Counted from the first letter of the stretch, positions 1 to 5,399 are shown. The stretch: DNA of 5,926 nucleotides from Methanomassiliicoccales archaeon (GCA_028682925.1 JAJRAG010000147.1:1-5926), one strand, 5' to 3'. Notes: generated by a model not told the origin, from the letters alone. Numbers and translations are program-made.

Positions 1-125
1 ACCAATGCCTTCGTACCAAGGATTCCCTTGCGCCTGCCTAGCTCCTTCACTGCACCCGGACCGATAACGTATCGGTTCGGTGCGGCCATTACTTTTATTC
101 TTGTTTTCAACATCGGGTTTTTCAT
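1..125 (-). CDS. gldA: Glycerol dehydrogenase-like (iron-containing alcohol dehydrogenase superfamily), N-terminal fragment
   Basis: This is the first 41 codons of a minus-strand gene that continues past the left edge. The translation contains APNRYVIGPGAVKELG and then GTKAL. This is the typical start of GldA-type glycerol dehydrogenases (P-x-x-Y-V-x-G-x-G-A-[LV]-x-x-L-G, leading into the first beta strand of the NAD-binding domain). That family oxidises glycerol to dihydroxyacetone with NAD+ and carries a metal in the C-terminal domain, which is not visible here. The archaeal lipid enzyme sn-glycerol-1-phosphate dehydrogenase belongs to the same superfamily, but its N-terminus usually lacks this exact Y-V-x-G-x-G-A pattern, so GldA is preferred. 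The start is uncertain. The ATG at 125 has a G-run touching it. The ATG at 113 has GGGGATGA about 9 nt upstream. The ATG at 89 lies just before the conserved APNRY block. A TATA-like box at 142-149 would put transcription start near 120, favouring 113 or 89. Confidence 0.72.
   Translation of the reverse strand, partial: MKNPMLKTRIKVMAAPNRYVIGPGAVKELGRRKGILGTKAL
51..84. repeat. Long imperfect palindrome inside the gldA start region
   Basis: Positions 60-66 (ACCGATA) and 70-76 (TATCGGT) form a perfect 7-bp inverted repeat around the 3-nt loop ACG. Pairing continues outward through 56-58 with 78-80, across a 59/77 mismatch (a G-T wobble as written on the plus strand). After a single unpaired C at 55, it continues through 52-54 with 81-83. 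In the minus-strand transcript this gives about 13 Watson-Crick pairs with one A-C mismatch and one bulge, starting within the first 30 codons. It encodes the conserved N-terminal stretch, so codon constraint could be the only cause. Confidence 0.6.
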
Positions 126-141
126 CCCCCCTTACTCGGAA

Positions 142-149
142 AGTATAAA
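142..149 (-). promoter_or_regulatory. Proximal TATA-like box (TTTATACT) for gldA
   Basis: The minus strand reads TTTATACT about 20 nt before the first possible ATG at 125. With the usual archaeal spacing of about 25 nt, transcription would begin near 120. That lies downstream of the ATG at 125, so if this box is used, translation must begin at the ATG at 113 or at 89. Confidence 0.35.
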
Positions 150-213
150 CTCAACGGTTTAAAAATTTTTCACTAGCTGAGTACCTTCGCTGACAAACCT
201 AGCCCCGGTAGAG

Positions 214-221
214 TATATAAA
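214..221 (-). promoter_or_regulatory. TATA box candidate (TTTATATA) for gldA
   Basis: On the minus strand this reads TTTATATA, a close match to the archaeal TATA consensus. It would place transcription start near position 190, giving a leader of about 65-75 nt. Two further candidates lie closer to the gene: TTTTTAAA around 158-166 and TTTATACT at 142-149. The last would give a nearly leaderless transcript. The sequence alone does not show which is used. Confidence 0.45.
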
Positions 222-293
222 CCTATGGATTCGCCCGTAGTTTGTATTCGATTCATACGAAAATCGACTTTTGCCTATCCAGAAATGACCTGT

Positions 294-315
294 GAGAAAG
301 AGAAAAGGGAAGGAG
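294..315 (-). terminator. Pyrimidine tract after the deacetylase, possible terminator
   Basis: About 10 nt after the deacetylase stop codon the minus strand carries an unbroken C/T run, including TTTTCTCTTTCTC. Archaeal termination often uses T-rich tracts without a hairpin. The tract has interspersed C residues and no strong T5 run, so this is a weak candidate. Confidence 0.3.
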
Positions 316-323
316 ATGCCCAG

Positions 324-1163
324 CTAGCCCGATCGGTGGCTCTCTAGCCAGTACTCGGCGACCTCAATCGGCTTCGCAATCCACACTTTGCCCTTCTTCT
401 TCATCTTCTTGATCAACCGGCCGAGCATCCTGACCCTCGAGGGACGACCCATCACCTGCGGGTGCATGACGATAGTCATGAGAGCGCCATCATCGTACAG
501 GCCTTCGAACTCCTCTGACCAGATGTCGAGAACATCCTCCTGGCTGGTGATCCCACTTTGATATTCTAAAGGAGGGAAGAAGTTGAATGCGAAGTATGTC
601 CAATCCATGGTCAGCCAGTTGAATGGCAACTCCACGATCTTCCCCTTCTTCTGCTGATGGACATAGGGTGTGTCCCACGCCATCTGGTTGCTTTCATACA
701 CGAATCCATGCTCCACGAGCAGATCAAGCGTGCGGGGGCTGATGTCGAAAGCAGGTGCCCTATATCCCTTCGGCCTGGTGCCAAGGACCGCCTCTAAGGC
801 TTCGAGACCTTTCTCCATTTCCTTTCGCTCATCCTCGGGGGACAGTCTGAACGGATTGAGGTGCGCATAGCCATGGTGTCCGACCTCGTTCCCCCGCCGT
901 GCAATGTCCTTTACGAGCTCAGAACGTTCCTCGGCCAGCATCCCTGGAACGTAGAAAGCACCCTTTAGATCCTCAGAATCGAGAAACCTCAAGATCCTGG
1001 GTATCGCGACATTGTAATCGTATTGACCTTGAGAAAGCACGACGGGACTGTAGGGCTCTCCCTCCTTCACCGCCCCAGTCCTCCTCATGATGTTCTTCCA
1101 GGAGATGTCGCTGTCGCAATCGAAAGTCAAGCAGACCGCGCATTTCGCACCGTTCTTCCACAT
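324..1163 (-). CDS. Polysaccharide deacetylase family protein (CE4, HpPgdA/PuuE-like)
   Basis: A 279-residue NodB-type deacetylase, a metal-dependent hydrolase that removes acetyl groups from amino sugars or opens related amides. Motif 1 is TFDCD (D15, D17). Motif 2 is GHHGYAH (H96, H97, H101, with H97 and H101 the likely metal ligands). Motif 3 is YRAPAFD (R135, P137), and the late histidine is in IVMHPQVMGRPSR (H234). The stretches VELPFNWLTMDW (177-188) and LDIWSEEFEGLYDDG (212-226) match the layout of the Helicobacter PgdA and PuuE-type allantoinase subgroup rather than secreted chitin deacetylases. There is no signal peptide or membrane segment, so it is probably cytoplasmic. The ATG at 1163 is chosen because GGTGA lies 4 nt upstream of the spacer to it. 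It is divergent from the hydroxyacid dehydrogenase. The substrate is unknown: archaea lack murein, so a sugar nucleotide, glycan or small amide is possible. Confidence 0.88.
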   Translation of the reverse strand: MWKNGAKCAVCLTFDCDSDISWKNIMRRTGAVKEGEPYSPVVLSQGQYDYNVAIPRILRFLDSEDLKGAFYVPGMLAEERSELVKDIARRGNEVGHHGYAHLNPFRLSPEDERKEMEKGLEALEAVLGTRPKGYRAPAFDISPRTLDLLVEHGFVYESNQMAWDTPYVHQQKKGKIVELPFNWLTMDWTYFAFNFFPPLEYQSGITSQEDVLDIWSEEFEGLYDDGALMTIVMHPQVMGRPSRVRMLGRLIKKMKKKGKVWIAKPIEVAEYWLESHRSG

Positions 1164-1166
1164 CGT

Positions 1167-1172
1167 CTCACC
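1167..1172 (-). promoter_or_regulatory. Shine-Dalgarno site for the deacetylase
   Basis: The minus strand reads GGTGAG, then ACG, then the ATG at 1163. GGTGA pairs with the archaeal 16S 3' end (UCACC), which supports this start. The spacing is rather short at 3-4 nt. Confidence 0.55.
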
Positions 1173-1232
1173 GGACCGAGATATTCGGTTTGGGTCTTAA
1201 TCCCTTTGAACTATGATCACGAGAGACACCCG

Positions 1233-1240
1233 TTAAATAT
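1233..1240 (+). promoter_or_regulatory. TATA box candidate (TTAAATAT) for the hydroxyacid dehydrogenase
   Basis: TTAAATAT lies about 50 nt before the ATG at 1290. Standard archaeal spacing predicts transcription start near 1262-1266 and a leader of about 25 nt, enough for the GATGGGG SD-like stretch at 1276-1282. No equally good box was seen for the divergent deacetylase gene. Confidence 0.5.
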
Positions 1241-1243
1241 CAG

Positions 1244-1267
1244 GAGATGTCTGAAATAGACTGTCTC
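1244..1267. repeat. Imperfect inverted repeat at the expected transcription start
   Basis: GAGATGTCT (1244-1252) pairs with AGACTGTCTC (1258-1267) around the loop GAAAT. There are eight Watson-Crick pairs, one possible U-G wobble and one bulged T at 1262. It sits directly after the TATA box and covers the predicted transcription start. This is where many archaeal repressors bind, so it could be an operator; otherwise it may be chance. Confidence 0.4.
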
Positions 1268-1289
1268 AAAAAACCGATGGGGTATCTCA

Positions 1290-2243
1290 ATGAAGATGGT
1301 CTTCACGGAGCTGAAGGAACATGTCGATCTCATAAGGGACGCATTTCCCGACGATGAACTGGTCATATTCGACCACCCTCTCGAAGAGGAACAGCTGATC
1401 GATGTTGCCAGAGACGCCGAGGTGATCTCTGTATTCATTTACACTCAGGTTACCGAGAAAGTAATCGATTCCATCCCGAGCTTGAAACTTGTAGTCACCA
1501 GGAGCGTTGGCTTTGACCACATCGCTTCGAAACACGCCATTGAGAAGGGCATTACTGTATGCCACGTCCCCGACTACGGCGCGCACGTCGTTGCAGAGCA
1601 TGTATTCGCTTTGCTTCTGGCGTCTGCTAGAAGGATACCTTCCGCGGACGCTTTCGTCAAGAACGAAAGGCGGTTCGATTTTTCCAATTTCCTCGGCCTT
1701 GAGCTAAGAGACAAGACACTTGGGGTTGTGGGAACCGGCAAGATCGGCGCGGCGGTCATTGAGATTGCGAAAGGTTTTGGGATGAGGGTCGTCGCTTACG
1801 ATGTCTACCAGAACAAGAGCCTGGCGGCCAAGTATGGCTTCCCTTATCTGCCTTTGGAGGAAGTGCTCGGAGAGAGTGACTTCGTTACCCTCCACACCCC
1901 CTTGACCCCAGATACTCATCATCTGATCGATGCCACAGCAATCTCGAGAATGAAAAAGGGCAGCATCTTGATCAATGCCTCAAGGGGCGGAGTGCTAGAC
2001 AGCAGGGCGTTGAGGGATGCCCTGACGTCGGGTCACCTGTGGGGGGCTGGGATAGACGTTCTCGAGGACGAGGCTCATCCTGAGAAGGACCCGTTGCTCG
2101 ATTCTCCTAGAATAGTAATCACCCCTCACTCGGCTTTCTACACAAAGGAGGTCCTCCAGAGAATCTCTCAGCTTACGATAGAAACGGTGAAATCGTACAA
2201 GGCAGGCAGCCCAGTGAACAAGGTTCCATCGGAATATCTCTAG
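1290..2243 (+). CDS. D-isomer-specific 2-hydroxyacid dehydrogenase (D-lactate dehydrogenase-like), NAD-dependent
   Basis: A 317-residue enzyme expected to interconvert a 2-keto acid and a D-2-hydroxy acid with NAD(H) in the cytoplasm. The substrate domain carries RSVGFDHI (71-78) and the YGAHVVAEHVFALLL helix (96-110). The Rossmann motif is GVVGTGKIG (G148, G150, G153), followed by Asp171 at the end of the second strand, which favours NAD over NADP. The catalytic set is R232 (NASRGGVLD), E261 (DVLEDEAHP) and H280 (ITPHSAF). The 29- and 19-residue spacings match the family. Length is normal and there is no ACT or other regulatory domain, so it is not a full-length SerA. D-lactate dehydrogenase is the nearest guess, but hydroxypyruvate or glyoxylate reductase activity cannot be excluded. 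The ATG follows GATGGGG with 7 nt spacing. The gene is divergent from the deacetylase and ends 9 bp from the convergent antiporter gene. Confidence 0.92.
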   Translation: MKMVFTELKEHVDLIRDAFPDDELVIFDHPLEEEQLIDVARDAEVISVFIYTQVTEKVIDSIPSLKLVVTRSVGFDHIASKHAIEKGITVCHVPDYGAHVVAEHVFALLLASARRIPSADAFVKNERRFDFSNFLGLELRDKTLGVVGTGKIGAAVIEIAKGFGMRVVAYDVYQNKSLAAKYGFPYLPLEEVLGESDFVTLHTPLTPDTHHLIDATAISRMKKGSILINASRGGVLDSRALRDALTSGHLWGAGIDVLEDEAHPEKDPLLDSPRIVITPHSAFYTKEVLQRISQLTIETVKSYKAGSPVNKVPSEYL

Positions 2244-2252
2244 CGTCTGGGG

Positions 2253-3452
2253 TCAGAACCTGGCAGTCCTGCCCATCTTCCAGTTGAATGTGTAGGTCAA
2301 TAGGAGCGGGGCCGCCAGCGTTGTGAGGAGGGACATGAAGACGACGATCGAGAACATATCGTTTGATATCGAACCGATTGTCAGGCCAACTGACGCGATG
2401 ATCAGACCGACTTCGCCCCTGGGAGCCATCCCGACACCGACGATAGCCGCTGACTTCACTCCGAGTCTGTAAGCTCCGAGTCCGCAACCAATGAACTTCG
2501 TGGCGATAGCGACGAAGGTTATCATAAGGGCCAATATTGCCACGCCGCCGAATGTCGAGAGGTTGACTGATATCCCGATGTACAAGAAGAAGAAAGGAAC
2601 CAGGAACTCGTTTATCGCCTCAAACTGCTCTCCGATCGGGAACAGATCCTTGAACTCAGCGAACACCATCCCTGCAAGGAACGCACCTACAATTGCTGCC
2701 AGTCCGAAATATGACGCCGCAGCGGACAATCCGAAACAGACGATTATGGCTACGGCCAACGGACTGATCTTTCGTCTCGCACGCATCACCGGAGTCGGGG
2801 TCCTGAACTCGTGGACCTGCTTTCTCACCTTCGGCAAGAGTCCGGATCCGACGAACACGACGGCGACCACGAACAACACTGCCAGAGCAGCTACCATCAC
2901 AGTGTCGACGATGTCCATGGCACCGCCGCTCGCGATTCCGCTAATCATGGCTAGAATGACGAGCCCCAGGACGTCGTCAATCACAGCCGCACCTATGATG
3001 ACCTTGGATTCGATACTGTTCATTATATTCATGTCCTTGATCACCCGGGCAGTGATGCCGATGCTAGTGGCAGTCATTGCAGCTCCAATAAAGAGCGCCT
3101 CGATCTGAGGGAAACCAGAGGAGACTATCAGCAGGAAGCCGAATATGAAGGGGAAGATCACACCGAGGATCGCCACAAGAATCGCAGTACCGCCAACTCT
3201 CTTTAGATCACTGAAAGGGGTCTCGAGGCCGATAGCGAACAGAAGGAAGATCACTCCTATTTCGGCCAGCACGCTCAAGACTTCGATATTCGTACCCAGC
3301 TGGAGCAGGTCAAAGATGAAGGTGTTGCCAATAATGATCCCCGCGACAATCTCGCCGACTAGTGGAGGAAGGCGGACGAACTCGAAGACTATTGCAGCTA
3401 TCTTCGCAAAAAGGATGAGGACGAAGAGCTGGAGCAGTATAATCTCAATCAA
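2253..3452 (-). CDS. CPA2-family Na+/H+ (monovalent cation/proton) antiporter
   Basis: A 399-residue, very hydrophobic membrane protein with about 12-13 transmembrane segments, matching the transport domain of the CPA2 (Kef/NapA) family. It exchanges Na+ or K+ for H+ across the cell membrane. Visible motifs are VGEIVAGIIIG (32-42), LFAIGLETPFSDLKRVG (71-87), TATSIGITARVIKDM (127-141), the ion-binding pair VIDD (D159, D160), Lys319 in ATKFIG, and MAPRGEVGLI (342-351). The Asp-Asp pair with a later Lys resembles the electrogenic NapA type rather than the Asn-Asp electroneutral type. The protein ends after the transport domain, with no TrkA-N/RCK regulatory domain as found in KefB/KefC. A charged cytoplasmic loop (about 207-230) splits the two halves. 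The start is TTG, preceded by a strong SD. An in-frame TGA lies 9 nt upstream, so no longer start is possible. Confidence 0.93.
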   Translation of the reverse strand: MIEIILLQLFVLILFAKIAAIVFEFVRLPPLVGEIVAGIIIGNTFIFDLLQLGTNIEVLSVLAEIGVIFLLFAIGLETPFSDLKRVGGTAILVAILGVIFPFIFGFLLIVSSGFPQIEALFIGAAMTATSIGITARVIKDMNIMNSIESKVIIGAAVIDDVLGLVILAMISGIASGGAMDIVDTVMVAALAVLFVVAVVFVGSGLLPKVRKQVHEFRTPTPVMRARRKISPLAVAIIVCFGLSAAASYFGLAAIVGAFLAGMVFAEFKDLFPIGEQFEAINEFLVPFFFLYIGISVNLSTFGGVAILALMITFVAIATKFIGCGLGAYRLGVKSAAIVGVGMAPRGEVGLIIASVGLTIGSISNDMFSIVVFMSLLTTLAAPLLLTYTFNWKMGRTARF

Positions 3453-3456
3453 GGTG

Positions 3457-3466
3457 CCACCTCACC
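3457..3466 (-). promoter_or_regulatory. Strong Shine-Dalgarno site fixing the TTG start of the antiporter
   Basis: The minus strand reads GGTGAGGTGG, then CACC, then TTG. GAGGTG pairs well with the archaeal anti-SD, at 5 nt from the start. The next in-frame ATG is far inside the protein (residue 126), so TTG is the credible initiator. Confidence 0.75.
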
Positions 3467-3640
3467 AAGAGACGGAAATCGAAGCTCTGCATCCCACTCC
3501 CGCATGCACAATGGATTATTGACTCATGAAACTTACCATACCTAGGCTGCTGAGAGAAGCTATTTGGAGAGTTCATTCAGATGAGATAGAATAATGTACT
3601 CGCATTGCACCATAACGAAGATGAGAGATCATAGAGACTG

Positions 3641-3646
3641 AAGGTG
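3641..3646 (+). promoter_or_regulatory. Shine-Dalgarno site for the pyrophosphatase
   Basis: AAGGTG lies 8 nt before the ATG at 3655. A second in-frame ATG at 3661 would be 14 nt away, so 3655 is preferred. Confidence 0.55.
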
Positions 3647-3654
3647 TTCTTGGA

Positions 3655-4224
3655 ATGTCGATGTGGAGAAATGTGCCTACGGGAAGGGACCCACCCAGGA
3701 TAGTGAATGTCATTGTAGAGACCCCTCAAGGCAGCAAGAACAAATACGAGGTATCGAAGGAGTTCGATGGAATTCTTCTTGATAGGGTCCTTCACTCGAG
3801 CGTCGTTTTCCCGATCGCATACGGCCTCATCCCCCAGACTTACTACGATGACAACGATCCATTGGATGCGATGGTGGTCATCAGCGAGCCGACTTTTCCA
3901 GGTTGCGTGGTCGAGGCGCGACCTGTGGGGATTCTGCGGATGCTCGACGAACAGGGTCAGGATGACAAGATCCTGACCGTTGCCGTGAATGATCCAAGGT
4001 ACAAGGAATACCTGCAGCTTGAAGACCTGCCACTGCACCAGTTGAACGAGATCGCTGAGTTCTTTTTGACGTACAAACGACTTGAGGAGGGCAAGAGCAC
4101 TCAGCTGATCGGTTGGGAGCGTCGGAGTTCTGCTCTCAAAGCAATCAACCGAGGACTCCAGATATACGAGAAGAAATTCATTTCAAAGAAATCTACCAAG
4201 ACTGCAAAGAAGGGACGACAGTAG
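3655..4224 (+). CDS. ppa: Inorganic pyrophosphatase, family I (soluble)
   Basis: A 189-residue cytoplasmic enzyme that hydrolyses pyrophosphate to two phosphates with Mg2+, pulling biosynthetic reactions forward. Nearly the whole active site known from the E. coli enzyme can be matched: E22, K30, E32, R44, Y56, then the signature DNDPLD with D66, D68 and D71, then D98, D103 and K105 (LDEQGQDDK), then Y140 and K141 (TYKRLEEGK). The order and spacing are those of family I, shifted by one residue from E. coli numbering over most of the length. The C-terminus extends beyond the E. coli protein with a lysine-rich tail (173-189), including KKSTKTAKKG, probably flexible. The gene is divergent from the antiporter. 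A hairpin 12 nt after the stop may mark the end of its transcript. All catalytic residues are present, so it should be active. Confidence 0.96.
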   Translation: MSMWRNVPTGRDPPRIVNVIVETPQGSKNKYEVSKEFDGILLDRVLHSSVVFPIAYGLIPQTYYDDNDPLDAMVVISEPTFPGCVVEARPVGILRMLDEQGQDDKILTVAVNDPRYKEYLQLEDLPLHQLNEIAEFFLTYKRLEEGKSTQLIGWERRSSALKAINRGLQIYEKKFISKKSTKTAKKGRQ

Positions 4225-4235
4225 CTCCCGCACAA

Positions 4236-4260
4236 GTCTCGTGAAGAACGGTCACGAGGC
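4236..4260 (+). terminator. Hairpin after the pyrophosphatase gene
   Basis: CTCGTGA (4238-4244) and TCACGAG (4252-4258) form a perfect 7-bp inverted repeat with the 7-nt loop AGAACGG. It extends by a U-G wobble and a G-C pair to nine pairs. It begins 12 nt after the stop codon. No T-run follows, so it is not a classical intrinsic terminator. It may protect the 3' end, or may be an operator-like dyad. Confidence 0.4.
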
Positions 4261-4372
4261 AGGCATGGACACTCGATCGAATGGCATGGAAACGATCTGA
4301 ATAGGTGGACCGGGGGGTAGATTCGATGCGAACATCCAATCAGCACAATTTGATCTTTCAATTCGGAAAATG

Positions 4373-4380
4373 TTAAGTAA
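4373..4380 (+). promoter_or_regulatory. TATA-like box upstream of tupA
   Basis: TTAAGTAA sits 50 nt before the tupA start, in an AT-rich patch. The predicted transcription start is near 4400-4406, leaving a short leader that includes the AGGAGG site. The box overlaps a small dyad, GTTA-AG-TAAC (4372-4381), a possible but weak site for a metal-responsive repressor. Confidence 0.35.
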
Positions 4381-4416
4381 CTCATTCTCGTTATGCTTCA
4401 CAGGGCACATCGATTT

Positions 4417-4422
4417 AGGAGG
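4417..4422 (+). promoter_or_regulatory. Shine-Dalgarno site deciding the tupA start
   Basis: AGGAGG followed by the 7-nt spacer AATACTG and ATG at 4430. This is the strongest SD in the window. It argues against the in-frame ATG at 4370, which has no SD and would place 20 non-hydrophobic residues before the signal peptide. Confidence 0.85.
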
Positions 4423-4429
4423 AATACTG

Positions 4430-5359
4430 ATGAAAAACAAGTCGCCACTCGTTGGCATAATTGCACTCGCGATCGTGATGGTACTGCTCATCGGAGCGGT
4501 CGCGGTCCATCCGGCCAAGCAAAGACTAATATTGGCCACCACGACGAGTACGCAGGACTCGGGATTGCTCGATCACATCCTGCCGAACTTCGAAAGCAAG
4601 TATGACTGCATAGTTGACGTGATTGCTGTAGGGTCCGGGCAGGCAATGCAGATAGGAAAGACCGGTGATGCTGACGTTCTTCTCGTGCACTCGCCTGCAA
4701 GTGAAAAGCAGTTCGTAAAGGACGGTTATGGTACATCGAGAACGCTGGTCTGCTACAACCAGTATGTCGTCATCGGACCTGAAGCAGATCCCGCAGGTGT
4801 CTCTCAGGCGAATAACGTGACGGATGCATTCAACAGAATCTATCAGAACGGCACGGAAGGGAAGGCCACATTTGTCTCGAGAGGTGATCTCTCTGGAACG
4901 GACACAAAGGAGAAATCGATCTGGGTCAAAGCCAAACTGAACGTGACCACGTTCAGCAACAGTTGGTACCTCAGCACTGGACAGGGGATGGGCGCTGTGT
5001 TGGACATAACGGAGCAACAGATCGACAAAGGATACACGCTCTCGGACCAGGCTACATACTACACAAGAAAGGCGACTGGTATCATTCCGCACCTGGAGAT
5101 AGTCTACCAAGGAGATCCATTCCTGTACAATCAGTACAGCGTTATTCCGGTCAATCCTGCGTTGTGGCCGAACATCAACGCGACCCTAGCAATGGACTTT
5201 GTCAACTGGATAACTTCTCCAGAGATCCAGAATATGATCGCTGACTACACCGTCGGTGGCCGCGAGCTGTTCGTACCGAACGCAGGTCCAGGCTCGATCG
5301 CAGAGAATCAGTTCATAGTCTCACATTATCGAGCCGCAGCGACGATCAGAATTGAGTAG
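4430..5359 (+). CDS. tupA: Tungstate ABC transporter, substrate-binding protein TupA
   Basis: A 309-residue extracytoplasmic solute-binding protein of the TupA type, which captures tungstate (and less well molybdate) and delivers it to the TupB permease. A short basic N-terminus (MKNK) and a hydrophobic segment (about 8-27) form a signal peptide or membrane anchor. There is no lipobox cysteine, so it is probably held by this anchor or released after cleavage near AVAVHPA. The diagnostic motif TTTSTQDSGLLD (37-48) lies at the start of the mature protein and supplies oxyanion ligands. Other family blocks are AVGSGQAMQIGKTGDADVLL (66-85), VIGPEADPAG (114-123), SRGDLSGTDTKE (150-161), WYLSTGQGMG (179-188) and YNQYSVIPVNP (233-243). 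Four N-x-T sequons (N129, N140, N171, N250) fit a glycosylated surface protein. tupB follows 65 nt downstream on the same strand. Confidence 0.94.
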   Translation: MKNKSPLVGIIALAIVMVLLIGAVAVHPAKQRLILATTTSTQDSGLLDHILPNFESKYDCIVDVIAVGSGQAMQIGKTGDADVLLVHSPASEKQFVKDGYGTSRTLVCYNQYVVIGPEADPAGVSQANNVTDAFNRIYQNGTEGKATFVSRGDLSGTDTKEKSIWVKAKLNVTTFSNSWYLSTGQGMGAVLDITEQQIDKGYTLSDQATYYTRKATGIIPHLEIVYQGDPFLYNQYSVIPVNPALWPNINATLAMDFVNWITSPEIQNMIADYTVGGRELFVPNAGPGSIAENQFIVSHYRAAATIRIE

Positions 5360-5370
5360 GATCGAAACAA

Positions 5371-5399
5371 TTTCCCTTCCTTTTTATTCTCCAAAGGGA
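5371..5399 (+). terminator. T-rich element between tupA and tupB, possible partial terminator
   Basis: Just after the tupA stop is a pyrimidine-rich tract containing TTTTTATTCT (5381-5390). It is flanked by TCCCTT (5373-5378) and AAGGGA (5394-5399), which can pair over a 15-nt loop. A T5 run soon after a stop is typical of archaeal termination. Because tupB follows on the same strand, it could reduce read-through and so make binding protein in excess over permease. Confidence 0.35.

Larger units (their letters stand above)
126..323. other. Intergenic leader between the deacetylase tail and the gldA start
   Basis: This non-coding stretch of about 200 bp separates the minus-strand deacetylase from the minus-strand gldA-like gene. 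It is AT-richer than the genes and holds a minus-strand pyrimidine tract just after the deacetylase stop. It also has small overlapping dyads at 244-267 (TCGATT with AATCGA, GTAT with ATAC) and three TATA-like elements facing gldA. No tRNA-like fold or convincing small gene was seen. An ATG at 316 follows a purine-rich GGAAGGAG but reaches a stop after three codons. Confidence 0.6.
3453..3654. promoter_or_regulatory. Divergent intergenic region between antiporter and pyrophosphatase
   Basis: About 200 bp that must carry promoters in both directions. Only weak TATA-like elements are visible: AATAATCC on the minus strand at 3513-3520 for the antiporter, and GAATAATG on the plus strand at 3589-3596 for the pyrophosphatase. 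Two GATGAGA copies (3580-3586 and 3620-3626) form a short direct repeat upstream of the pyrophosphatase. No RNA gene or small reading frame is convincing here. Confidence 0.35.

Noticed and set aside
1..125. Reading the left-edge gene as sn-glycerol-1-phosphate dehydrogenase
   Set aside because: Same superfamily, but the visible RYVIGPGAVKELG pattern fits GldA better. With 41 residues this cannot be fully excluded.
126..323. A tRNA or small gene in the left intergenic region
   Set aside because: No cloverleaf or T-arm motif was found, and the only ATG with an SD-like sequence stops after three codons.
2491..3108. A 205-codon open frame on the plus strand
   Set aside because: It lies wholly antisense to the well-supported antiporter gene. 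Its translation is low-complexity (rich in A, T, I, M, N) and matches no family I know.
3145..3522. A 125-codon open frame on the plus strand
   Set aside because: Mostly antisense to the 5' part of the antiporter gene, with no recognisable motif and no good SD. It looks like a reverse-complement shadow of the membrane-protein codons.
3575..3640. A C/D-box small RNA suggested by repeated GATGAGA and a CTGA near 3639
   Set aside because: Neither GATGAGA copy matches the C-box consensus RUGAUGA, and no terminal stem was seen.
3577..4038. A 153-codon open frame on the minus strand
   Set aside because: Antisense to the pyrophosphatase active-site region. The sense-strand gene is certain, and the antisense product is not recognisable.
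4370..4429. A longer tupA starting at the ATG at 4370
   Set aside because: There is no SD before it, the extra 20 residues would precede the signal peptide, and a strong AGGAGG lies 7 nt before the ATG at 4430.
4526..5110. A 194-codon open frame on the minus strand
   Set aside because: Antisense to tupA, which has clear family motifs throughout. The antisense product has no recognisable domain.
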